A DNA stretch of 64,000 bases from positions 5,751,733-5,815,732 of the forward strand of contig NC_058052.1 in NCBI RefSeq assembly GCF_020085105.1, in the 5' to 3' direction. The translations under genes were made by a program, and so were the position numbers. This DNA is from Siniperca chuatsi. Taxonomy: Eukaryota > Chordata > Actinopteri > Centrarchiformes > Sinipercidae. The notes under the pieces were generated by a model. The model was not told the origin of the DNA, ran no database searches, and saw only the letters and a program-made list of their open reading frames with translations. The stretch's first letter is position 1. Each line of letters opens with the position of its first letter. Shown here in pieces: positions 34,290 through 58,705 of this stretch.

Positions 34290-36664
34290 CTGTTTTCTCT
34301 CTCTAACACACAGTGAATATGGATGATGTCACTTGGGGAATTTCCCATATTGCCATCCTCATCACAGACTTGGTAACACAAATATGCTTTGTGTGTGTGT
34401 GTGTGTGTGTGTGTGCGTGCGTGTGTGTGTGATTTGCTGTATGAGTTTCTTCCTCTGTATCTGAGAGGTCACCGATTTACACTTGATGACTCCCGAAACC
34501 GTCAAGTGAAACATAAAATACTGTTAACAGAAAGCAAATTGATTATGTTGTGGTGTGTGTGTGTGTGTGTGTGTGTGTGTGCAAGAGAGAGGGTGTGTTG
34601 ACTTATGTTGATTACAGCATGCTGATTAAGACTGAGACTGGGGTGATAATTACTCTGATGACGACAGTGACTGTGAAGTCACTGTATATTACTACAGAGT
34701 GCTGTTGGACAGAGGTGAACTCACGCGATCACTCTGCGGTCTGGACCAAACTCGGCCTCATAGAATCCGTCTTTACAGTCCTTCCCCACCAGGTCGTGTG
34801 GATGCGGTCGGTACGGCTCGTTCTTGGTCACCAAGTAAACACGTACTTTCCCTTTACCGCAGTAATTCAGGATCTGTGGAGGAAGAGGAGGATGCTTTAA
34901 CAGTCATTTATAGGTATATATATATTGACACATATGCATGCAAACTTGAGGGAAAGAAGACAGAAGGAGGAAAAAATTAGGTGCTTTAAGGGCTTTGTGT
35001 ATTTTTCTATAATACCAATAAGGTGCTTTTATATACAAACAAACATGTAAGTCTTTGCAGTTGAGGCGATTCAAGTTCTGCTGACTGACCTGCAGACTGG
35101 GGTAGGTCCTGTTGTTGTCGGAGCTCTTCTCGCCGGGGATGCTTCCGGCCGAGCGACCCTCACACTTGTACCTGAAGCGCATGCCCCTCTGCTTGGGCTG
35201 CTCGAAGATCTGCATCGCCGGCTCAGGCACTAGAGAGCACAGGTGATGAAAACAGTCAATGAAGGGATGGGGAGATGGGGAGGCGACGAGGCAGAGCAGA
35301 GCCAAGTTGAATCGGTGCCCAAATAAGACAGAATTCTCGACAGTGGTTTTGTGCTGGGAAGGTGAGTTCACAAACCAAACTACCAAACCTGCTTTTATCA
35401 ACTAAGATTCAGAGGACAAAGTGGTTTAAAATAGTTATATTCATTTTTGCTTAATTTTTGTATCTTTTTGTTTTGAATGACAAACGTTACAGGCTCAAAC
35501 CGTCAATAGTCAGTATCAATAAGTCATGCGAAGGTATATTCAGTTAATGGCCATGTTTGTGACATTCAATAACCCAGGAAACACTGAATTTGCAGGTCAA
35601 AAGACAAGTCCAAATGCCTGCTGTGAAAAAGGTCTAGTAATTGTTTGGTTCTACTAAATGTAAGAAAATAGTGAAAAATGCCCATCACAATTTCCTAAAG
35701 CCAGTGTTTTAGAGTTAATATTTCGTTTCTGTCTTTGCACGTTGCCTAAAGGTTTGTGTAAAAGTAAAAAACTATTACCAAATGCCGGTTTCAGAGAATC
35801 CCCCCTACTATGAACCTTCTCATTGACACTATCAACTACCTAAGCTTTATGGGAAAGATGACTTATTGTACACACTTCAGCTACAGAAAGACATCATCCT
35901 AATCTTTCGGTTTTTGTTCTGCATCTCACGTTCACTGCTAAATTCAAAATGGTTACTGTCCGGTTCAATAATCCAGTAAGCATTAATTCAGTGATTTGCA
36001 GTTAGTGTACACATAGTGGGCAACATTTGGCTGAAAAGTGAAAGTTTGTAGAGGTTTTCAGAGTTCAGTTATGCTTCTCATTAAAATAGTTGCTGACATA
36101 CAATAACGTTATATGTAACCTGGATGTCTAAAACTCTTTCAGCATCAAATTTAGCCCCATTAGATGCATAGGCAACTTTGAAACTGCAAGTCATCAAATT
36201 AGTGCGTACTAAAAAGGCAAACCTCAGCCATTTTGCATTCAAATCAATGCATCAAGTGAGTTAGTACTACTTTAACCTTTTTGTGCGAAACAAAACCTGC
36301 CCCACATGATGCCTGTGTGAGAGAGGAACTAAAACTGATCCGGGAAGTGTTTCTGTTTCTGGTGTCCAGTGTTTCCAATGATTTTACAACACAAAAATCC
36401 GTTTTTGTGGACACGACAGCCGAGCGACAAGCGCTCCGACCAAAGTGCAGCGTTGACACACAGATGTTACGTAGGCCAGTATGAAACAAGCCCTGTTACA
36501 TTTCTGACATAATTAAGAAATGTTTGTCAAAAAAGTGGCACGGCCATGACCTGCCTTCCTCATTTTGCAGCTACTTTACCAAATGACGCTCCAAACACAG
36601 AACTGAGAGATGATGTAGCTCTCTCACACACACGCGCACACGCACACACACAGACACAGACACA

Positions 36665-36700
<36 letters not shown>

Positions 36701-37348
36701 TTTATAACACAATAAACTCATACATCACAAACTATAAGGATGACACACTCACACCACTGGTCTGAAAAAAAGAAATGCTTACAAATGAGGAAGTGAAAGA
36801 CACTGCAATGCACTGAATGTTTGGCACTTATATATTTTGACTTGTGGAGACAGACAGCAAATTTTGACACAAGACGTGTCAAGAGGTGTTAAAATGTACT
36901 TACTTAGGTGTGGATCGTCTGCTAACATGGAGGGCATAAGAACTGAGGAGGAAAATGTGACATATAGGAGGAAATTAGGCAAATATGTATGCAAATTAGT
37001 TACAAAACCATACTGAATAGTGTTTCACTCAAACTGCTTTGTAGTGTTTTGTAAGCTCGTTCACTGTAACCATTTACACTGACTCCAATAACACTGTCAA
37101 TCGTTGCAACAAGGAGGAAGTCGCACTGTGTTGTTAAATAGACTTATAATAAATAGTGCCAAACAGTATTTAACTCAAGAACTGTGTTGGTGTTAGTGTT
37201 GCTATTGTACATTTAGGCGTAAGATATTTCTATAAACAAAAAAAGTCGGTATATGATTATTGGTATTTATTACATTCTGCCCTGACCGCTCATTCTACAC
37301 GTTACCGCTATTATACAGTAAATAAAGGTGTTGCTACTCACCGTCCAT
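22438..37348 (-). CDS. rel: REL (c-Rel), NF-kappaB family transcription factor (complete)
   Basis: Eleven coding exons: 37348-37342, 36942-36904, 35229-35090, 34873-34725, 33899-33808, 25347-25207, 24455-24351, 24108-23890, 23748-23683, 23552-23478 and 23351-22438. They sum to 1,947 bases, giving 648 residues plus TAA. The Rel homology domain covers about residues 20-300. Its DNA-binding loop is [15 protein letters not shown] (residues 31-45); other landmarks are [48 protein letters not shown] and [18 protein letters not shown]. The RRPS kinase site and the nuclear localisation KKRRR (about 305-309) are intact. The C-terminal 300 residues, in one exon, are rich in Gln, Ser, Pro and Asn, as in a transactivation domain. 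RELA is similar in the Rel domain; c-Rel is chosen because the neighbours are PAPOLG and PEX13, as in mammals. Intron 5 is about 8.5 kb and repeat-rich. Confidence 0.95.
25362..25386. repeat. (CA)n microsatellite
   Basis: CA run in REL intron 5, beginning 15 bases from the acceptor of the exon that ends at 25347. It lies in the pyrimidine-tract and branch-point zone when read on the REL strand. Confidence 0.9.
26090..26385. repeat. Dispersed repeat related to the hairpin element near 48.3 kb
   Basis: ggattatcttgtgtaaccagg and gttttttcaa-type text match the segment after the hairpin at 48,306-48,374 (ggattatcttgaataaccagg). The end ggtgaaccgaccatttaag resembles the inverse of the start of the 48.2-kb copy. 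It is probably an old non-autonomous element. Confidence 0.45.
26577..26606. repeat. (AGAT)n-like short tandem repeat
   Basis: Imperfect atatagatag units in REL intron 5. Confidence 0.8.
26705..26860. repeat. CA-rich tract
   Basis: Interrupted CA/CACA runs over 150 bases in REL intron 5. The open frames across it encode Thr/His-rich low-complexity text and are not genes. Confidence 0.7.
27742..28194. mobile_element. TTAA-flanked inverted-repeat element in REL intron 5
   Basis: The left end ggaattgtttgacattctgg and the right end tttcccaaaatgtagaac then tatcttttaa are the family's inverted termini. Inner landmarks are gttagcttagcttaacat, aagactggaaacgggg, cagcacctctagagct and gagccatgctagctgt. 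The right end retains TTAA; the left TTAA has mutated. Confidence 0.7.
29556..29850. repeat. Two diverged tandem units, about 220-bp period
   Basis: atgggctcaaataagg occurs at 29558 and again at 29778. Each is followed by related text (gttaagaaatcattt versus gttcagaaataattt, then ccctttgt and an agcctg/acctg motif). It lies in REL intron 5. Confidence 0.5.
30063..30278. repeat. (CA)n at 30063-30099 and (GT)n at 30252-30278
   Basis: Two dinucleotide runs of opposite orientation about 150 bases apart in REL intron 5; they could pair in single-stranded form. Confidence 0.85.
32530..32597 (+). repeat. Tail of a dispersed fish retroposon
   Basis: gaattggcgctatataaat followed by aaaactgaactgaattgaa is a tail shape common at the 3' end of teleost SINE/LINE repeats. 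Only the tail is recognisable. Confidence 0.5.
32880..33065. repeat. Probable dispersed fish repeat
   Basis: ggatggattgccataaca, cagaccttcatgatc and gttagcatgctgatgttagc are text blocks I recognise as common in teleost introns. No ends or target duplication could be defined. Confidence 0.35.
34256..34285. repeat. (AC)n microsatellite
   Basis: About 15 AC units in REL intron 4, between the exons at 33808-33899 and 34725-34873. Confidence 0.95.
34335..34346. promoter_or_regulatory. Candidate kappaB site in REL intron 4
   Basis: GGGGAATTTCCC fits the consensus GGGRNWYYCC on either strand. It lies between an (AC)n run and a (GT)n run. A motif this degenerate is expected a few times in 64 kb by chance, so position inside REL is the only support. 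Confidence 0.35.
34390..34581. repeat. (GT)n at 34390-34430 and 34553-34581
   Basis: Two GT runs in REL intron 4, opposite in orientation to the (AC)n at 34256-34285. Confidence 0.95.
36627..36697. repeat. (CA)n microsatellite with CAGA interruptions
   Basis: CA-rich run of about 70 bases in REL intron 2, between the exons at 35090-35229 and 36904-36942. Confidence 0.9.
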
Positions 37349-37620
37349 GATGCGCACACGCTCTCTCTCAGCCGTATCACAGGTTATTGTCTCTTGGAGA
37401 AGCCGAGCTGAAAGAGTGACAGTGGATAGGAAAAGTGATATTTGTTAGACGAGACCAACGGGGGGGGGGGAATTCCCCTCTGTCACCGCCCCCTTCATCT
37501 GAACTGGCCAATGAGAAGCCGCAAGGCTGAGAGCGCTGAGAGAAGTCACTCCCTTTAAACATAGGGAGTGTGAGATGAGAAACCGAGTGTGTGTGTGGGG
37601 GGGTGAGGGGGGAAATGCGG
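37349..37620 (-). promoter_or_regulatory. REL 5' UTR / promoter region with kappaB, CCAAT and GC motifs
   Basis: This lies immediately upstream of the REL ATG (37346-37348). A palindrome GGGGAATTCCCC sits at 37467-37478, a perfect kappaB site about 120 bases before the ATG. A CCGCCC box is next to it (near 37486), and CCAAT on the plus strand is at 37508-37512 (ATTGG on the REL strand). Human REL is known to be autoregulated through kappaB sites; the same is inferred here. No TATA box is evident, and the transcription start is unknown. Two G-runs (around 37461-37470 and 37648-37658) flank the area. Confidence 0.55.
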
Positions 37621-37857
37621 AGACACATGACAGCAGCCTTGATTTTTGGGGGGGGGGGAGCCACGAGAAAGAATAAAAGCTTAGACAAAGTCAAACTGTA
37701 TACCATACTCACTGTGAAGCATGGAGGCAGCAACATGCATATGGATGCCTGATATCAGCCAGCACTGACGGTTAAGATCATTTTGAGTGTATGATCTCGC
37801 TGGTTTGTGCCTTTGTGGAAAAGATATACTAGGTGGTCATTGAAAAACCCATGTCGT

Positions 37858-38262
37858 TTAAAGGAATGGTTCGACTAAGGCTTCCTTGCAGACAATTAGC
37901 TTAGCTACAGCTGTGAGAACTATGTCGCTGGAGCCAGAGGCCAGTTAGCTTAGCTTAGCATAATGAGTGGAAACAGGGGAAACAGCCAGCCTGGCTCTGT
38001 CCAAAGGTTAAAATAAATAAATGAATAAGTCGCCTAACAGCACCTCTAATTAACATGTTTAAGGTTGTTTGTTTAATCCATACAAAAACGTGTAAAAACG
38101 ATTATTAGCCTTTTAATGGATGGCTTATTTCTTGGCTAGGAGCAGTTGCCAGGCAACCTGCGGAGACTCCACTCCTAACATCCTGCCAAGCCAAGAACAC
38201 CCTGCAAAACGGCAATTTGTATCTTCTGAAAGAAAGCGAACTAGCGCAATTCCCAAACTGTA
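37858..38262. mobile_element. Degraded TTAA-flanked inverted-repeat element upstream of REL
   Basis: It starts ttaaaggaatggttcgac and carries gttagcttagcttagcat, ggaaacaggggaaacagcc, ctctgtccaaaggtta and cctaacagcacctctaat. The right end (gcaattcccaaactgtata) is diverged and has lost its TTAA. Confidence 0.6.
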
Positions 38263-39518
38263 TACCTAGACAATTGTATATTTTCATACAATATAATAAT
38301 GTTTTTCTTGGGTTGTACAAAAACAAAGAGGCTACTTTTTTTGTGTGTGTGTGTGCCATGAACTTAATTTTTTCATCCAGATGGTTAGAAGAGTCTTTGA
38401 GGATTCTGGAAATACTTTCTGAGCAGCTCTACGTGTTGTTGAATGACCTTCTGGCTATGTTAAGATGTCTTTGCATGCATAAACACAGGCTGTATGGCTA
38501 TAGAACATGTTATGCAGATGATAACTCGAGTTTTATCCGGTAAGTCTCTTGATACCCATTAATGATGAGGCCAGTGGTAATGACACCATGAACTAATCAT
38601 TAATCATACAAAGTTCATTTCTCATGTTGAGATTAATTCCTTGACCTTGGAAACAGTTATTGACAAACTGATCTTCCCACGAGGTCTGTTGAGTAGCTCT
38701 GGAGTTTTCAGTTGAATCGCATGGTCGTCCTTAGCTCAAGATGGAGTTTGCTGCCCAGTAGTCATGGAATTGTAGATATATCAATTTGCATTTTTATTTT
38801 TATTTTTTAGCACTTCAAGAACATCTCTTCCATGTTGGCTTAAAAATGGAGATTTAAATTTCATTATTGACCTTTGAATACACCACCTGACAATGCAATC
38901 TAACCACAATGTCCATTTTGTGGATTCAATTTAATCTAAAAACATAATTCAATCATAAATTTTGTACATTTAATTGCTCATGGTCAAACAATATTTGCAA
39001 CAGTTTTCTTGGGAACTATTTAAAGCTTACTTGTGATTTCGTTATTAAATGTGAAGTGACACTTTAAAACAGGAAGACGCTTCCAGGCAACCAAACAAGG
39101 CGTATAGGTCATAAAAATCCCTCTCATTACTGCAAGCAGAGCTTTACATGTGGCGCAACTGACAACTGGAACAATAAAAATATAACGAAACATATGTAAC
39201 AAAGAACAGACACCGGCATAGTTTTAAGGGGTTTAATGGGTGTACAGATTCATTTAAAGGAAGTGATAAACACATACAAAAATACCCTTTCAATACATTT
39301 TAGAAACAAACATCTAAATGACTTTTGTTAAATGTTTCTGAACAGCAAAACATGAGTTGTCTGAAACAGAGTGGTGCAGATTTCATTCAAGAGACCTACC
39401 TGCTATGAATGCTATTAAAAAAAAGATCACATGGTACAAATATGCAAATATAAATAAAGTGATAAGAAAACCCCCAATAATGAAGAATATGCCTTTTGAA
39501 AAAACTGTTCTCTGTACA
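38263..39518. other. Intergenic, REL to PAPOLG 3' end
   Basis: No gene recognised. AT-rich unique-looking sequence; short open frames resemble nothing known. Confidence 0.5.
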
Positions 39519-39524
39519 TTTATT
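39519..39524 (-). terminator. Candidate poly(A) signal of PAPOLG
   Basis: TTTATT on the plus strand (AATAAA on the coding strand), about 1.84 kb beyond the PAPOLG stop. It fits a long 3' UTR, but nearer sites cannot be excluded. Confidence 0.35.
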
Positions 39525-41367
39525 TGGGGAAGCTGATGCTGGAAAAAGAGTCTCGGTTGACTCTACCTGCTCCGAAGAAGAGGGCGCCTCGTCAGCATCA
39601 CTTTATACTTTGTTGTACATATATCTTCTGTGCTGAAGTTAAACACAAAGTCACCCAGCTTTAGACCATAAAGATGGAGGGTTGGGGCCCAAGGAAGGAA
39701 AAAAAGATGTCTCCTGACCCCCCACCCGTGGCCCCAGGATGCCTTTTAAGAACCTCCACAGGAGGCGCAGAGGGTAAACACCCAAAATGAAGGGAATTCT
39801 GTCTCTCTCCAACACACAAACACAACCATCTATGCATGCACGCTCACACACAGTCAACCACATACGCATGCATACACACACAAACCAGCACAACTTGTCA
39901 AAAAGCTTCGAACCATATTTTTCACTAAGCACCACAAACTCTTTCATGGACACAAAAACAACCAGGACCTGGCTTCATCAGGAACAAGCTTCACTAGCAA
40001 ACAGACCACGGTGAACCGGTGGGGGTGGGGGTGTCAAATAGTTTCCTGAACAAATTAGTTTTGTTGTTTAGCCCTCCTGATGGACTAGAGGTTCATTTTA
40101 GGTGTCAGACAGACAATCTGTGAATCACAGGGACGTATACAAAACTGATGTTCAAACACTTTCCTGTAACTGCCTTAACTGTGCAGAGCTCACCTTTTTT
40201 TTGTATCAACTACACCTATCTTACATCTAGGGCTTAAACAACCCATGAAAAGTAAGCAAAAAACTGACCAACCTTTTCTTTTAATCCAAGACGAACAATA
40301 GGTGTGACACGGTGACATTGAAGCTACACTGAACAGAAGGATTAGCGTAGCATTTTGATATGGTTCTTTCGATATTCTGTACTAATCCTTCCAAGAGCTA
40401 AACCATAACTGAAAGGCTTCAGATCCATTTTATCACTTCCAGAAAATGCATGATGTTTCCTGTTGTTGTAAGAATTATTTTTTGCTCTTACCGGCACCTG
40501 AGAAGCACTAATGTCACTGGGCGTCAATGATCACCTACACACAGCAAGTCCAATACTAACCTGGAGTCCTCTTTGGGTAGTCGTGGTGGTCCAAAGAGTT
40601 GTGGTTGTGATTTCAGTCATATCCAAGCAAACCCTCAATGAAGCCTCCCTGCAACTGTATCCAAACCTATACAGTGTTTACAAAAAATTTCCAGGGCTCG
40701 AGACAATGCTTTTTTTTGGGACAAGCAACAGAGAAAAACAAAAAATTACATTTTTTTCTTTTTTTTTTTTCTTTTTAGATAAAACTACAGTAGAATGGTC
40801 AAAAGACGTAACAGTGATCTTTTGCTCTTTTTTTAAGACAAAAAAAGTTATGTACATCAACATTTACTGTACAGGATTCTGTTTGGGGTGGGGGGGAAAA
40901 AAAACAAAAACAAACTTTCAGCATACACCAGAAGTGTGTGTAGCAAGCGTCGATAAATGTTTTGGGCTGTTTTAAAACATGTTAACGGGAAAAAAGGGAA
41001 AATGAAAAGAAGAACAGCACATTTTCCATCTGTACTGTGTACGTGTTTAAACACGGTGGGAGAAGACGAGTAAAAAACGGTCGCTGTAGTTCTCATGTCA
41101 GATATCTCCGTGACTGTTGTGTTAAATGCCCTCTGGCTGTGAGCGTGACAGAGGGGCTGACATCTGGTTTTGACCAAATCACCTATCCACTGGCAAATCT
41201 GTAATCTCTGAAGATTTGAGGTGAGGTGTCCGTCCTGCTGCTTCACACTTGAGATTGACTGACTTGAACACACTCCCTGTCCCTGTGTGAAGTCATCTTC
41301 TTGGTGTTTGACTTAACTGTAAAGCCCCACCTCTGTGTATGTATGAATCCAGTCTACAGTTGTGTGT
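39525..41367 (-). other. Probable PAPOLG 3' UTR
   Basis: It runs from the stop codon toward the candidate poly(A) signal and has no conserved coding potential. It includes T-rich/A-rich runs around 40,710-40,780 and a CA-rich stretch around 39,810-39,890. Open frames across these (for example 40511-40975) are low-complexity. Confidence 0.4.
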
Positions 41368-56191
<14,824 letters not shown>

Positions 56192-58705
56192 GACACTCTA
56201 AAAAGCTTTCACAGTTTTTCTGCTGTAAACCCGTAAAAAAACTAAGAAAGTCAGCAAGTGGAAATGATAACAGCCTCGACCTGATTACAACAATGGTCAC
56301 TTTCCAGAGAGCAGTTCAAACCTTCCCACTGAACCGGAATCACTTCTTATAAGTTAACGCATCAGCTCGTAACCCTTAAAGAATATTCATGTCTAATTAA
56401 TTTACAAAACGCACAGGATTTTTTGGATGCTAGCAGCTAAACACGCGTTTAATTGCTGTTAGGCCCTTTTTTTAATTCAAAACTTCAAATGTAACGGCGT
56501 TTGTTGGGACAACGTCTGCGTGCAGCACGCTGAGCAACCATCGTCAGGAGGCAGGCACCGCCTAACTGAGGCCACAAATCACGTGACCGCCGAGGCCTGA
56601 ATGCTGCTGAGCCCGACAAAATCCAGCACAGCTAGCTGCAACATGTTACCCTCACTTGTTACACAAGGTGGGTATGAAGTCGTAAATATATATCAAGACA
56701 TTTAGAATTTAATATTTTGAAAATGAGGTAGCATAAAAGCCAAAGTATATATATAATTTGGTGAGAGGGTACGTCGGCAAATGTAGCGTTATGTTAGCAA
56801 ATTTTGGCTGTTTGTTAGTCTGTGATTACTCAAACGTACTGTTAGTATATATAGTAAATTTTAAACTGTAGAATTGAAGTATTTCCCCGCTGCGCAAAAC
56901 TTTTTTGGGACCCAACTAAATCTTATCGAAAAAAGGGAGGTAAAATAATACACTTCATTAGTGCCTGTGTGTATGCAAAATAAAGGTTGCATGTCTGAAA
57001 AGTAAACTGCTGTGTTGTGCTCATTGTTGCTGTTTATTGTTGTGTCCACCAGGGAGCAAGATACATATAAGATAAAGGTATAAAACTGAAAAGTAAGGTT
57101 GATTGCAAGCTCCAGATCCTCAACCTCTGTTTCAGTAACTAGATGAATACATGATGATGTTTACTAATATGTAATTGTAGGGCCAATAACCGTAACAGAC
57201 GATAATTATCTGTTGTAAGGTTGAAACATACTGATATAAGCGATAAGAGATAGTCTACTCTTGCTACTGCGAAAATTTAAGAGGACAATAAAGGCTATAA
57301 CAGAGGCTTTTAAGAATCATAATTCCTCAGCAAAAAAAAAGCAATTATAATATTCAAATAGTTATTGTTTAAATGTCTCAAATGATAAATGTATCACTTG
57401 AAGTAGACTAATGAAAAGCCACTGCACTGTAAATAATGGAAGCCAGGCATGAATAACACTGTTGTTCTTGTTAGTTAGCCATATGCTGTTAATCACAGGG
57501 TGTTCAGGTATATAGAAAAATAAGAGTTTATGTGAATATTTTTTCTATTTACCTGATAAACTGTTGAAGTGAAGTGTCACAACTAGCACTGTAGACAGGT
57601 ATTATGAAATATGTCCCAGTGTTTAACGTTTCCTGGCCGCTGGTAAACTTTGAAATGTTGAATTGAAGTTGTTGAAAAGTACTGCCTGAACACACCATTA
57701 GTTCTGTGATCCGCCTTCTGGTTCTCTGAAGAACCCACAGCTTTTATCTAATCTCACCAGGTTAAGCAACTCTTATCTAGAGGACAGTTTAAATTATTAC
57801 CCCCCCCCCCGGTGTAAAATAACCTCAAATAAATCATAAATCATCAGCCTTGATCGACTTCAGTGTGAACAGTGAATGATCATCAATTGGTTACAGTCCT
57901 TGTCAAACCTCTGCAAACTTTGGTGCTATGGAGGAGATACTACACATATGATGCTGGCATGTGAGATTACACTGCATAATTTGCCATGTTGCAATCGCCT
58001 TTAACGTTTTTGACAATAAGTATAACTACTATGAGTATAACGTGTAGTTTAAGGTATGTATGTAAGGCAAATATTTCAGCTTAAATATGACATTTGGTTT
58101 TAATTGGTCAGTGTATTCTTTGCTCAACAGTGTTTTATAACCAAATATCTCATCAAAACGTTGTTAGAACCTTGATGTTCTCTATGAATTTACATCAAAA
58201 GATTTATGGTAGGCTAGGTAAAAACTATTTTGCAAATAAATGTGTTTTAAACCTTCAATACAACCCTATTCTCAGCCATTTTAAACCCTTTTCTGTGTTT
58301 GTTCTATTGTTATGTTGAAGTGCTAATATTAGTATGTTCTTGTCTCTGGGATTGCTCTGGGCATCACCCTCAAGACCTGCGTCCCTCTGTCAGACAAATT
58401 ATGTATTGGCTTTCCAGGACAAACCTAATGTATGTGCACAGTGGCTCAGCTTGACTTCATGAGTATTGTAATGGATTCCAGCAGGTCTACAGGGTCACTG
58501 CAGGACAACACTATGTTACTTGTTATGACAGTGCAAGCAACCTTTCACCTTGCTAGGAAGCAGAACTCCTCCCTCCATGTCCTACACCCACTGCTGCATT
58601 TTGGACTTTCAGTGTCAGTCAGATTGTTTAAACTAATCAGACTGGTCAGAGGAGCTTAATACTGCAACAAAAAGTCAGTTCAAATCAGTCCAGTCAGAAT
58701 CAAAA
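56192..58705. other. Intergenic region and divergent promoters of PAPOLG and HAAO
   Basis: PAPOLG (minus) and HAAO (plus) diverge from this 2.5-kb interval. The first 450 bases beyond the PAPOLG ATG are richer in CpG (for example ccgcctaactg, gtgaccgccgagg near 56,560-56,600) and probably hold the PAPOLG promoter. The rest is AT-rich without a recognised gene, with a C-run at 57,801-57,810. The HAAO transcription start is not visible. Confidence 0.5.
56579..56587. promoter_or_regulatory. E-box / CLEAR-like site TCACGTGAC
   Basis: A palindromic CACGTG with TC and AC flanks fits USF/MITF/TFE-type binding. It lies about 390 bases upstream of the PAPOLG start codon in the CpG-richer block. Confidence 0.4.

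Noticed and set aside
22438..37348. RELA instead of REL for the Rel-domain gene
   Set aside because: The Rel domain alone is similar in both, but PAPOLG on one side and PEX13/SANBR on the other fit the REL locus.
40511..40975. 154-codon open frame on the plus strand
   Set aside because: It crosses long T and A runs in the presumed PAPOLG 3' UTR; low-complexity translation.
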